The translations under genes were made by a program, and so were the position numbers. 64,000 bases of DNA, taken from assembly GCF_002257645.1 (NCBI RefSeq), contig NZ_NQMO01000004.1, positions 434,001 to 498,000 on the forward strand, given 5' to 3'. Below the pieces are notes generated by a model. The model had not been told where the DNA came from and made no database searches. It saw nothing but the letters and a program-made list of their open reading frames with translations. Source of the DNA: Paenibacillus sp. XY044. GTDB taxonomy: Bacteria; Bacillota; Bacilli; Paenibacillales; Paenibacillaceae. Positions 17,201-24,374 of the stretch are shown piece after piece. Position 1 is the first letter of the stretch; the number at the start of each line of letters is the position of its first letter.

Positions 17201-18345
17201 GAGCGATATTGGTTGATGACGAAAATCCGGCGCTGCTCCAGTTGGAGCGGCTGATTCAAGTAGATGGGCGGATCGAGGTAGCCGGCAAATTTACGCGGGT
17301 CCGGGAAGCATTGGAGCATGCCGCGGGAAGTCCGCTGGATATCGCGTTTTTGGATATCGAGATGCCCGGGCTGAACGGGCTGGAGGCGGCGGAGCACCTG
17401 AACAGCCTGCATCCCGGCATTCATGTCGTATTCGTAACGGCGTACAATCAGTACGCGATTGAAGCGTTCGAAGTGAACGCGGTCGACTATTTACTGAAGC
17501 CGGTTGACCCCGAGCGGTTTGCCAAAACCGTGAGCCGCCTGGAGGCGCGTTTGGCGTCTCAGCAATTGGCGGAGGCATCTGTCCGGCAGGAGCCCAAAAT
17601 CATTTGCTTTCAGCGGCTTGAGGTGCTGGATGGCACGGGGAGCGGCAGCCGGCTCAAATGGCGGACACAGAAAGCGCAGGAGCTGTTCGCCCTGCTGGTG
17701 CATCACCGCAACCGATGGGTCGCGAAGGATCAGATCCTGATGACCCTGTGGCCGGAGCTCTCCGCCGATAAGGCGGTGACCCAGCTGCATACTTCCGTAT
17801 ACCAGGTCCGCAAAATGCTGAAATCCTGGGGACTGGGCTCCACCGTGGATTACTCCCATGAGAGCTACTGCCTGGTGCAGCGGGAGGTAGAGGTGGACGT
17901 GGACCGCTTCCTGCGGGATACCGCCATGGAGGAAATCCGTGACCTGCGCGACCTGCAGCGCCTGCAGAACGGACTGGCCCAGTATCAGGGCGATTATCTC
18001 GAGGAGCATGATTACGCATGGGCGTTGTCGGTCCGCGAGGAGCTTCGGCGCCAATTCGTGTGCTCCAGCCTGCTGGCTGCCGACTATGAACAAACCGTCG
18101 GGCAGGCGCGCAGAGCACTGGATCGGCTGCTGGGCCTGCAGAGCGTCGAGCCTTTCTCAGACGAGGTGTGCCGCAAAATCCTGTTAGGCCATCTCCAAAT
18201 CGGCGAAATTTCCGAGGCACAAAGGCATTACGATATGTTTGTACGAGTCTTGTCCGAGGAGCTGGACGCCGAGCCGGAGATGGAGACGGTGATGCTGGCG
18301 GAGAAGTATTTTGAGGCTGGACGGGCCTCACGGCCGGGGACGTAA
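17197..18345 (+). CDS. Response regulator with SARP/BTAD output domain
   Basis: This 382-residue protein has an N-terminal receiver (residues 1-120) with DD at 7-8, phospho-acceptor Asp53 in FLDIEMPG, Thr in FVTAYN and Lys in LLKPVD. Residues ~150-235 form an OmpR-like winged helix (KDQILMTLWPELSADKAVTQLHTSVYQV). The rest is a TPR-like bacterial transcriptional activation domain (ALDRLLGLQSVEPFSDEVC and following), together the SARP architecture. It overlaps the upstream hybrid kinase by four bases (ATGA), which implies translational coupling and a cognate pair. It is followed by a strong terminator. The target genes are not indicated. Confidence 0.92.
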   Translation: MRAILVDDENPALLQLERLIQVDGRIEVAGKFTRVREALEHAAGSPLDIAFLDIEMPGLNGLEAAEHLNSLHPGIHVVFVTAYNQYAIEAFEVNAVDYLLKPVDPERFAKTVSRLEARLASQQLAEASVRQEPKIICFQRLEVLDGTGSGSRLKWRTQKAQELFALLVHHRNRWVAKDQILMTLWPELSADKAVTQLHTSVYQVRKMLKSWGLGSTVDYSHESYCLVQREVEVDVDRFLRDTAMEEIRDLRDLQRLQNGLAQYQGDYLEEHDYAWALSVREELRRQFVCSSLLAADYEQTVGQARRALDRLLGLQSVEPFSDEVCRKILLGHLQIGEISEAQRHYDMFVRVLSEELDAEPEMETVMLAEKYFEAGRASRPGT

Positions 18346-18392
18346 CGTAATGGGGCTCGATGGGACATCCCGAAAAACATACGATCGAACAT

Positions 18393-18420
18393 AAAAAGGC
18401 GGCCATTCCCGCCGCCTTTT
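18393..18420. terminator. Bidirectional terminator between convergent genes
   Basis: AAAAAGGCGGC and GCCGCCTTTT flank a short loop, with runs of A and T on either side. Confidence 0.85.
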
Positions 18421-18473
18421 CCTTTTATATGCACTTTCGGGCTTGCGATAATAATCAACCCAATGCCCCCGGT

Positions 18474-19280
18474 CTATTCCGGCGGGATTTTTTCCTTCAC
18501 CTGCTTTAACGTCGCTACGATCAGAAAACTGACGATCACCAATAAGAGCCATGAACTTACCTTTCCGAGATGAACGAGGCTCCAAGCATCGGCCTGGTTC
18601 GGGTATTGCCAGGCGCCAAAGAACGTGGCGATATTTTCTGCGATCCAAATAAAAAATCCGATGAGCACAAATGACAGGGCGAGCGGCATACGGTAACGCG
18701 TTCCGTTAATTTCATATTTGACCCATGATCGCCAAAAGACAAGGATAACAAGTCCAGATAACCACCAACGCAAGTCAATCCAAAAATGGTGGGTGAAAAA
18801 ATTCAAATAAATCGCAGCCGCAAGAGGTACGACAACCGCAAACGGCGGCCACTTGATCAGTTCTATCTTGAGCCTTCTCCAGGCCTGGCAAAGATAACTC
18901 GCTACGCTCGCATACATAAATCCGCTGTATAAAGGGACTCCGAATATTTTGAAATATCCTTCCCCCGGGTACGACCAAGAGCCCATATGTACCTTGAAAA
19001 GTTCAAGAGCCAGCCCGATCAAATGGAACATCGTGATCACCTTGAGTTCGTCTCGCGTTTCGAGTCCGGAGCGAACCATCCACCACTGCATCAGGAGGCA
19101 AATGATCAGCAGCCAATCATACCTTGGCAGGAAGGGGAGGGGGATGATTTTCGTCAAAGCCAAAGAGGCAAAAATCACGACGGGAAACAAACAGGATAAG
19201 GCCTGCTCCCAACCGAATCGAACGAGCTGCTTGAAAGCTCTGATGACCGGTGACTCCATCATTCGGCTATGATCCATCAT
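18474..19280 (-). CDS. yoaT: DUF817 integral membrane protein (YoaT-like)
   Basis: This protein of about 268 residues has roughly eight hydrophobic segments (for example CLFPVVIFASLALT, WLLIICLLMQWWMV, FAVVVPLAAAIYL and LSGLVILVFW). It carries DUF817 features: a central GSWSYPGEGYFKIFGVPLYSGFMYAS region (~100-130) and a late IAENIATFFGAWQYPNQ. The function is unknown. I chose ATG 19280; ATG 19289 and GTG 19292 are possible, but they sit almost on the GGAG site. It overlaps the end of the preceding helix-turn-helix gene. In Bacillus the same three families occur together as yoaS-yozG-yoaT, so the cluster is probably one operon. Confidence 0.85.
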   Translation of the reverse strand: MMDHSRMMESPVIRAFKQLVRFGWEQALSCLFPVVIFASLALTKIIPLPFLPRYDWLLIICLLMQWWMVRSGLETRDELKVITMFHLIGLALELFKVHMGSWSYPGEGYFKIFGVPLYSGFMYASVASYLCQAWRRLKIELIKWPPFAVVVPLAAAIYLNFFTHHFWIDLRWWLSGLVILVFWRSWVKYEINGTRYRMPLALSFVLIGFFIWIAENIATFFGAWQYPNQADAWSLVHLGKVSSWLLLVIVSFLIVATLKQVKEKIPPE

Positions 19281-19491
19281 GATCTTCATCACTCCGATAC
19301 TCTAAAATATCTCCGGGCTGGCAATCCAAAGCCTTGCAAATCGCCTCTAAAGTCGATAATCGAATCGCTTTCGCCTTCCCGTTCTTCAATATAGACAGGT
19401 TAGCCATGGTGATTCCTACCCGTTCCGAAAGCTCGGTTACGCTCATTTTTCTTTTCGCCAGCATTACGTCGATATTGATTACGATTGCCAT
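19267..19491 (-). CDS. yozG: Small Cro/CI-type helix-turn-helix regulator (YozG-like)
   Basis: This 74-residue protein is essentially one Cro/CI DNA-binding domain: MSVTELSERVGITMANLSILKNGKAKAIR holds the helix-turn-helix and is followed by LSTLEAICKALDCQPGDIL. The ATG at 19491 is preceded by GAGGTG; an in-frame GTG four codons earlier lies within that site. This family pairs with DUF2975 membrane proteins, which suggests a membrane protein controlling or sensing for the regulator. It overlaps the DUF817 gene downstream and starts about 10 nt after the DUF2975 gene. Confidence 0.92.
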   Translation of the reverse strand: MAIVINIDVMLAKRKMSVTELSERVGITMANLSILKNGKAKAIRLSTLEAICKALDCQPGDILEYRSDEDHDGS

Positions 19492-19501
19492 TGTTTTCAC
19501 C

Positions 19502-19984
19502 TCAGACCGTTAAGTCATTTTCCGATTTGATATCGATCGCCTCTTGCAAAAGCCTCTGAAGAACGGCGGCAAAGAAGGCAATCACCATGGAAGCAAAGAT
19601 AATGACCAATCCGATCAAAATGACACCCGGGGCGTCGTCTGCCTCCGCGATGAGATACATGAGCGGCAAACCGGCCACATACAGAATACTGATGGCGACT
19701 GCACAGTGCTTGATTTTTTTTAGCGCTCTTACGGATAACTCCGAGAAAGCTTCATTTCCGTCAATATAAATTAACAGTTTAAAGGCTTGATACAGAGCGA
19801 GGTAAAAAGGAATGGCTCCTGCATACATACCGACGAAAACGAGATATTTGAAATAGGCATGATCCGGATACAGTTCTGCTGCAAAATTCGCAATCACCGG
19901 AACCACAAAGATGCACAAAGCAAGAATCGGAATGCCGATCAGAAACACAGCCATCTTTAAGAAGAGAGTTGACACCCGTTTCAT
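19502..19984 (-). CDS. yoaS: DUF2975 membrane protein (YoaS-like)
   Basis: This 160-residue protein has four clear membrane helices (~10-32, ~45-70, ~93-113 and ~120-145). Its family signatures are YIDGNEAFSELSVRALKKIKHCAV between helices 2 and 3 and a short cytoplasmic tail. DUF2975 proteins are regularly encoded next to a YozG-like regulator, as here, and may sequester or inform it (inference). Start is ATG at 19984 with an AGAGGTG site. It is the first gene of the three-gene operon; the AT-rich region upstream (20030-20090) is the probable promoter. Confidence 0.88.
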   Translation of the reverse strand: MKRVSTLFLKMAVFLIGIPILALCIFVVPVIANFAAELYPDHAYFKYLVFVGMYAGAIPFYLALYQAFKLLIYIDGNEAFSELSVRALKKIKHCAVAISILYVAGLPLMYLIAEADDAPGVILIGLVIIFASMVIAFFAAVLQRLLQEAIDIKSENDLTV

Positions 19985-20120
19985 AAAAACACCTCTTAAT
20001 CATTATTGTTCCTCGAATTTAGCACACCATTTATCGTTTTACAATAAATAATTAATGAATAATATTATCATTTTGTTGTTAGTCGTGCTACCGATCTCCT
20101 TCAAACCATTTATGTATAAC

Positions 20121-20150
20121 AAAAAAAGCCATGTTTGCTCATGGCGTTTT
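20121..20150 (-). terminator. Terminator of the YheC/YheD-type gene
   Basis: Read on the minus strand, CGCCATG-AGCAAA-CATGGC is followed by a run of seven T. Confidence 0.8.
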
Positions 20151-20158
20151 GATGGTAA

Positions 20159-20917
20159 TTATGTGAGCCTCCCATATTGCTTTGCATAAGAAAGGATTCG
20201 ATGGAACAGCCTTTTGTCTTTTAAATTTTTTAGCGGATAAATTTGGGGCCGGGTATTGACCTCCAATATCCACAGCTTTTCCTTATTGTCCAGCGCTACA
20301 TCCAAACCGAGTTCCTGAAATCCTTTGAGATGGCGGTCAAAATTTTTCGCTACCGAAACCCCTAACTGCTTCAGTGCTTCTTCCGTACTTTGAATGGAAG
20401 CCGAATGAAGCCCCGCGCCTGTCAGGGTTGGCCGAAATAAACCGATGCTTCCTCCCTGGTTATAGTTCGTTGCAACCTTTCCAGGACTCCCGATCTTCGT
20501 GAAGACGGCCGTACTGATCCACTCCCCTTTTTTCGTTTTCTGAACCATCACGCGAATATCGAACAGCTTTCCGTTCGTTTTAGCTAATTGGATCCCCTTC
20601 TGTAACAAATACGGCCTTTTGTTAGAAAAGCGGGAAAGCATATGATATAGCTCGTCAGCTGTTGAGAAAAAGGATTTCTCTCTCTTGAATTGGGTTTGGT
20701 ACCCACTGTTTTTTTTATTGATCCGAATGATGCCCGCCCCGCCGGAACCATGCGTTGGTTTGAAGTAAACGGTTGAATATTTGGAAAGCATGGATAACAG
20801 GTTTTTTCTATTAAAAGTTTCCGTGTGGGGGACATATTCCCGTAAATCGCGTTGCCCTAACAACCATTTCGTTTTCTTCCATTTATCGCTGATCGAGCTG
20901 CTTTTGTACTTAGCCAT
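20159..20917 (-). CDS. YheC/YheD-type endospore coat-associated ATP-grasp protein
   Basis: This 252-residue protein has an ATP-grasp core: VYFKPTHGSGGAGIIRI (~45-62) is the glycine-rich nucleotide loop, FDIRVMVQK (~120) the central strand, and LDVALDNKEKLWILEVNTRP (~210-230) supplies metal-binding Asp/Glu/Asn. YNQGGSIGL is a further YheC/D signature. These proteins associate with the spore coat in Bacillus; the reaction is unknown, but ATP-grasp proteins usually ligate carboxylates to amines. ATG 20917 follows GGAAGGTGG by 8 nt; two GTG codons upstream are inside that site. It is monocistronic with its own terminator, and supports a spore-forming host. Confidence 0.88.
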   Translation of the reverse strand: MAKYKSSSISDKWKKTKWLLGQRDLREYVPHTETFNRKNLLSMLSKYSTVYFKPTHGSGGAGIIRINKKNSGYQTQFKREKSFFSTADELYHMLSRFSNKRPYLLQKGIQLAKTNGKLFDIRVMVQKTKKGEWISTAVFTKIGSPGKVATNYNQGGSIGLFRPTLTGAGLHSASIQSTEEALKQLGVSVAKNFDRHLKGFQELGLDVALDNKEKLWILEVNTRPQIYPLKNLKDKRLFHRILSYAKQYGRLT

Positions 20918-21063
20918 ACATACCACCACCTTCCTGACCTAACATATGAATGTAGAGATGTGCTTGCAACGATATCTGTCTATTGTGGCGATAAGAATGG
21001 AAAAAGTTAAAGTTCTATCGGCTAGTAGGCCAAAAAAGGTGGCTCATGCCGCCCCTTTGCCCG

Positions 21064-21444
21064 TTATATTAAATTACGTTCATTAAATACCCGTTTGGCT
21101 TCAAATACCGCGTTCAGCACCCGGGGAAAGCCGGTATACGGCGCGCATTGGATGATGGCTTCCATGATTTCACCGGTGGTCAGCCCGACGTTCAATCCGG
21201 CGTTGATGTGCACATTCAGCTGCGCTTCGCATCCCCCTTGCGTCGTCAGGGAAGCGATCGTGATCAGTTCGCGCTGCCTGAGGTCGAGTTCCTTCCGCGA
21301 GTAAATGTCGCCAAAGGCAAATTCGATGATGTATTTCCCCAGGTCCGGGGCGATATCGCTGAGCGAGTCCATGACACGCTGCCCGCCGTCTCCGTCGACT
21401 TCCAGCAGCTTTTTCCATCCGCGTTCGTAACGTTCGTTTGTCAT
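21064..21444 (-). CDS. Carboxymuconolactone decarboxylase family protein
   Basis: This 126-residue all-helical protein has DLRQRELITIASLTTQGG (~55-72), followed by LNVHINAGLNVGLTTGEIMEAI (~76-97), the CMD/AhpD-type core. CE in GGCEAQLN replaces the CxxC of peroxidase-active AhpD, so it is closer to the gamma-carboxymuconolactone decarboxylase branch than to AhpD. A detoxification role is plausible. The ATG at 21444 is preceded by AGGAGG. It is divergent from a MerR regulator that probably controls it, with a 12-bp palindrome between them. A modest hairpin with a T run (21036-21058, minus strand) may terminate it. Confidence 0.9.
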   Translation of the reverse strand: MTNERYERGWKKLLEVDGDGGQRVMDSLSDIAPDLGKYIIEFAFGDIYSRKELDLRQRELITIASLTTQGGCEAQLNVHINAGLNVGLTTGEIMEAIIQCAPYTGFPRVLNAVFEAKRVFNERNLI

Positions 21445-21495
21445 TGTTTTGACCTCCTGAGTTCTGGTTTTGTTGCTTCGTGAGACTTATGCTAC

Positions 21496-21555
21496 AGCTT
21501 TGAGCGCGCTCTAAAGCAAGGCCTATTTTTAGAAGGAATCTATACCTCTAGAGGT
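21496..21555. promoter_or_regulatory. Palindromes in the CMD/merR divergent region
   Basis: Two dyads are visible: a bulged GCTTTGAGCGCGCTCTAAAGC (21496-21516) and a perfect ACCTCTAGAGGT (21544-21555). MerR-type regulators bind dyads inside the long spacer of the promoter they control, so either could be the operator of the divergent pair. Position and symmetry are the only evidence. Confidence 0.45.
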
Positions 21556-21624
21556 TCCGTAACGTAACCGAGTTCAGATCGAAATGGACCCGCATTGTAG
21601 GGGATTTAGTGATATAATGCAGCC

Positions 21625-22032
21625 ATGGAAAACCAATATACGATTCAGCAGCTTTCCCAAAAGACCGGCCTGTCCGTGCATACGCTGCGTTACTACGAGC
21701 GGATCGGCTTGCTGGAAGGAGTTCCCCGGGATGAGCACGGCTACCGTCTGTACCGGGAGTCCGACTTGTTATGGGTTGAATTTTTGATGCGGTTAAGGGA
21801 GACGGGGATGCCGATCAGCGAAATGAAGCGGTTTTCGGACCTGCGGAGCGAAGGCGATTCCACGATAACGGAAAGGCGGGTCATGCTGGAAGCCCACCAG
21901 GCGCACATTCATGAGCAAATGCGGGTGCTTCGGGACAATTTGCAAAGCATTGGTGACAAGATCTATCATTACAAAGGTTTGGAAAAGGAGAGAAGCCAGG
22001 CGGTGCCATCCAAGGTACCGTTTGGCAAATAA
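21625..22032 (+). CDS. MerR family transcriptional regulator
   Basis: This 135-residue protein has the MerR winged helix at the N-terminus (YTIQQLSQKTGLSVHTLRYYERIGLL), then GYRLYRESDLLWVEFLMRLRETGMPISEMK and a long dimerisation helix to the C-terminus. It lacks the cysteine pattern of metal sensors, placing it with the small AdhR/YyaN-like regulators of electrophile or aldehyde stress. The start codon has no ribosome site. A consensus TATAAT at 21613-21618 lies only 6 nt upstream of the ATG, so the mRNA may be leaderless. It is divergent from the CMD-family gene, its likely target. A perfect terminator overlaps its stop. Confidence 0.9.
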   Translation: MENQYTIQQLSQKTGLSVHTLRYYERIGLLEGVPRDEHGYRLYRESDLLWVEFLMRLRETGMPISEMKRFSDLRSEGDSTITERRVMLEAHQAHIHEQMRVLRDNLQSIGDKIYHYKGLEKERSQAVPSKVPFGK

Positions 22033-22064
22033 GCAAAAAGAGGCCGCTCTGGCCTCTTTTTGCT
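22032..22064 (+). terminator. Intrinsic terminator after merR
   Basis: AGCAAAAAGAGGCC and its exact complement flank a GCTCT loop, with T5 in the right arm. Confidence 0.88.
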
Positions 22065-22239
22065 GTCGATACCATCGATCATTCGTTCATTCCCAGGTAA
22101 TACACTAATCAATGTACTCAAAAGGCGCTTCTAGCTGCGACTGCCTTTATTGCGCTCCCAACAGCCACCCCTGCCTTATGCTGCAACTTATTCGAACAAT
22201 CCGCAATAATGTAAACACAATGAATTATTTTTATATAAC

Positions 22240-22291
22240 TTAACTAAAATAGTTAATATTAGTTTACATAGTTCATTCTCCGCGGTATAAT
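22240..22291 (+). promoter_or_regulatory. Consensus promoter with TAGTT repeats upstream of the SDR gene
   Basis: TTTACA (22263-22268), a 17-bp spacer and TATAAT (22286-22291) form a near-consensus vegetative promoter. It overlaps a perfect inverted repeat, TTAACTA-AAA-TAGTTAA (22240-22256). TAGTT recurs at 22250, 22260 and 22269, about one helical turn apart, so a regulator binding one face of the DNA is likely. Confidence 0.65.
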
Positions 22292-22324
22292 CTCCTTGTA
22301 AATGAGAACAGAGGAGGAATTGGC

Positions 22325-23137
22325 ATGAAATCGATTTTGATTACGGGTGCTTCATCGGGTATTGGAAAAGCGGCGGCGCAGTTTTTTCAGCAGCAGGGGT
22401 GGAACGTCATTGCGACGATGCGTTCGCCGGAACAGGAATTCGGGCTGAAGTCCTTGGAGCGGGTGATGGTGACCCGTTTGGACGTGGAGCAGAAGGAGAC
22501 CATCGAGGCTGCGGTAGCGGAGGGGATCGACCGGTTTGGGCGGATCGATGTCCTACTGAACAACGCGGGCTATGCGGCATTTGGCGCTTTTGAAGCAGCG
22601 ACGGATGACCAGGTGCGCAAACAGTTTGATGTCAACGTCCATGGCGTGATGCAGACGACCCGGACGCTTCTTCCTCATTTCCGGGCCCAGGGCGGCGGAA
22701 CGGTGATCAACGTCTCGTCGGCCGGCGGCAGGGTGGCTTTCCCGCTGCTGTCGTTGTACCACGCAAGCAAGTGGGCGGTGGAAGGATTCTCCGAATCGCT
22801 ATACTATGAGCTGGCTGAACAGAACATCCGGGTGAAGGTTGTGGAGCCGGGCAACGTGGCTACGGACTTTACCGGACGCTCGCTGGACCTGCTGAAGGAC
22901 GATGCGCTGGATGCGTACGCAGCCTATACCGATACCGTTATGAAAAAGCAGCTGGAGAGCTTTGAAACCCAGGTGTCCACACCGGAACACATCGCAAAGA
23001 CGATTTACGAGGCAGCGGTCGATCCTTCTTCCCGGTTCCGGTATATCGCCGGTCCGGACGCCGAGTTTCTGATGGACTTGCGCAGCAAGGTGCCGGAGGA
23101 GGAATTTATGGCCGGCATTGCTCAGCAGTTCCGGTGA
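22325..23137 (+). CDS. Classical short-chain dehydrogenase/reductase
   Basis: This 270-residue protein has ITGASSGIGKAAA (TGxxxGxG, residues ~6-18), NNAGYAAFG, INVSSAGG with catalytic Ser, and YHASKWA providing the YxxxK pair (~150). The PGNVATDF loop follows. This is a classical NADP(H)-type SDR fold of the kind annotated as oxidoreductase or retinol-dehydrogenase-like. The substrate is unknown. The start has GAGGAGG upstream. It is monocistronic behind a strong, probably regulated promoter. The region after its stop contains the stem-loop repeat cluster. Confidence 0.92.
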   Translation: MKSILITGASSGIGKAAAQFFQQQGWNVIATMRSPEQEFGLKSLERVMVTRLDVEQKETIEAAVAEGIDRFGRIDVLLNNAGYAAFGAFEAATDDQVRKQFDVNVHGVMQTTRTLLPHFRAQGGGTVINVSSAGGRVAFPLLSLYHASKWAVEGFSESLYYELAEQNIRVKVVEPGNVATDFTGRSLDLLKDDALDAYAAYTDTVMKKQLESFETQVSTPEHIAKTIYEAAVDPSSRFRYIAGPDAEFLMDLRSKVPEEEFMAGIAQQFR

Positions 23138-23193
23138 GAAAGGGGGCGCTCCTCCCAATGCTCAAGCCTCGGCAAATTCCTAAGCGAAGCCGC

Positions 23194-23481
23194 CCCCGCG
23201 CCTAAACTCCAAAGAGGGAAAGCTTATGGAATGGAAAGTTTACGTGCCGCCTTTGAAGCCGTGTTCCCACCTCCTCACCTCATCAAGGAACACGGCTTCA
23301 ACAGCGCTGGAAACCCAAATGCGTCCTCTCCAAGCGCCGATGTATGGGTTTCGTTGCTGCTCCTTCGAATCGCCTCCTCTCATAGCAGCTTTGCCGACGC
23401 ATGGGGTCTCGTTATTCCCTTCGAAGCGAACCAATAGCCAACCTGAAAGAGGCGTGCCGTAAGGCGACACGCCTCTTTTTT
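23194..23481 (+). ncRNA. Stem-loop/terminator repeat element, copy 1
   Basis: The conserved segment starts at CCCCGCGCCT. Its core is a perfect 15-bp stem, TTGAAGCCGTGTTCC (23253-23267) with its complement (23287-23301), around the 19-nt loop CACCTCCTCACCTCATCAA. It ends at an intrinsic terminator (GAGGCGTG/CACGCCTC plus T6, 23449-23481). The loop includes CACCTCCT, which matches the 16S rRNA anti-Shine-Dalgarno region. A small-RNA gene is my preferred reading. A short peptide read through the stem (ESLRAAFEAVFPPP) is an alternative. Confidence 0.5.
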
Positions 23482-23589
23482 GCTTCCTACCCACCAACTG
23501 CTTATTTTTTTAAGGTCATGAGCGAAGCCGTTGTGCTGGTGCGGCAACCGAAGGTTAAAAAATGGGTAGCAGCAGGAAAGAGGGAGAAG

Positions 23590-23615
23590 GTTAGTTTCGA
23601 TTATCGAACTCTAAC
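23590..23615 (+). promoter_or_regulatory. Palindrome upstream of repeat copy 2 (also 23961-23986)
   Basis: GTTAG-T-TTCGAT-T-ATCGAA-CT-CTAAC is a nested dyad that lies about 6 nt before the conserved CCCCGCGCCT of copies 2 and 3 and is identical in both. It is absent before copy 1. It could be an operator, a hairpin, or simply part of the duplicated unit. Confidence 0.4.
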
Positions 23616-23620
23616 GCAGT

Positions 23621-23852
23621 CCCCGCGCCTGAACTCCAAAAAGGGAAAGCATATGGGGTGGAAAGTTTACGTGCCGCCTTTGAAGCCGTGTTCCCACCTC
23701 CTTATCTCATCAAGGAACACGGCTTCAACAGCGGCTGGAACCCCAAATGCGTCCCTCCCCCGAGCGCCGACGTATGGGTTTCGTTGCTGCTCCTTGGAAT
23801 CGGCTAAGTAAATCAATAAAGGCGTGCCGTAAGGCGACACGCCTCTTTTTTT
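23621..23852 (+). ncRNA. Stem-loop/terminator repeat element, copy 2
   Basis: It has the same 15-bp stem (23680-23694 with 23714-23728), here around the loop CACCTCCTTATCTCATCAA. The same terminator with its CCGTAAGGCGA loop follows (23821-23852). The unit, including about 130 bp after the terminator, is repeated again with a 371-bp period. Confidence 0.5.
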
Positions 23853-23991
23853 CTTCCTACCCCCAAGCTGCTTATTTTTTAAGGTCACGAGCGAAGACGG
23901 TGTGCTGGTGCGGCAACCGAAGGTGAAAAAAAATGGCTAGCAGCAGGAAAGCGGGAGAAGGTTAGTTTCGATTATCGAACTCTAACGCAGT

Positions 23992-24150
23992 CCCCGCGCC
24001 TGAACTCCAAAAAGGGAAAGCATATGGGGTGGAAAGTTTACGTGCCGCCTTTGAAGCCGTGTTCCCACCTCCTTATCTCATCAAGGAACACGGCTTCAAC
24101 AGCGGCTGGAACCCCAAATGCGTCCCTCCCCCGAGCGCCGACGTATGGGT
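23992..24150 (+). ncRNA. Stem-loop repeat element, copy 3 (terminator lost)
   Basis: Stem (24051-24065 with 24085-24099) and loop are identical to copy 2. Similarity ends near 24155. From there three short tandem units of 23-26 bp (TTATTCC...CGAATC, 24155-24228) replace the usual terminator. Only a weak GCAG/CTGC hairpin with T6 follows near 24236-24265. Confidence 0.45.
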
Positions 24151-24154
24151 TTCG

Positions 24155-24228
24155 TTATTCCTCCTTCGAATCGGCTCTCATTATTCCTTCGAATCGGCTC
24201 TCATTATTCCTCCTTCGAATCAGCTCGC
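24155..24228. repeat. Three short tandem repeats
   Basis: Units at 24155-24180, 24181-24203 and 24204-24228 share TTATTCC and TTCGAATC(G/A)GCTC. The second lacks three bases. They lie between repeat copy 3 and the permease gene. Confidence 0.75.
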
Positions 24229-24374
24229 TCCCAAAGCAGATGCACCGCTGCCTCCTTTTTTCAACCAAGCCTCAAACCTTAAAAAATAACCAGCCCACCC
24301 ATATTCACGCCAAGCATCCCCCGCCCCTCCGCCGTTACTATGGAAAATAAGCACTGCCATAAAGGAGGACCGAT

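Noticed and set aside
23194..24150. CRISPR array
   Set aside because: Only three units, with 371-427 bp periods and long conserved units rather than short repeats with unique spacers.
23226..24350. Short proteins read through the stem-loop repeats
   Set aside because: Two different frames are open in each copy, ribosome sites are weak or misplaced, and the strongest conservation is the base-paired stem; not called as genes, though the ESLRAAFEAVFPPP frame stays a formal alternative.
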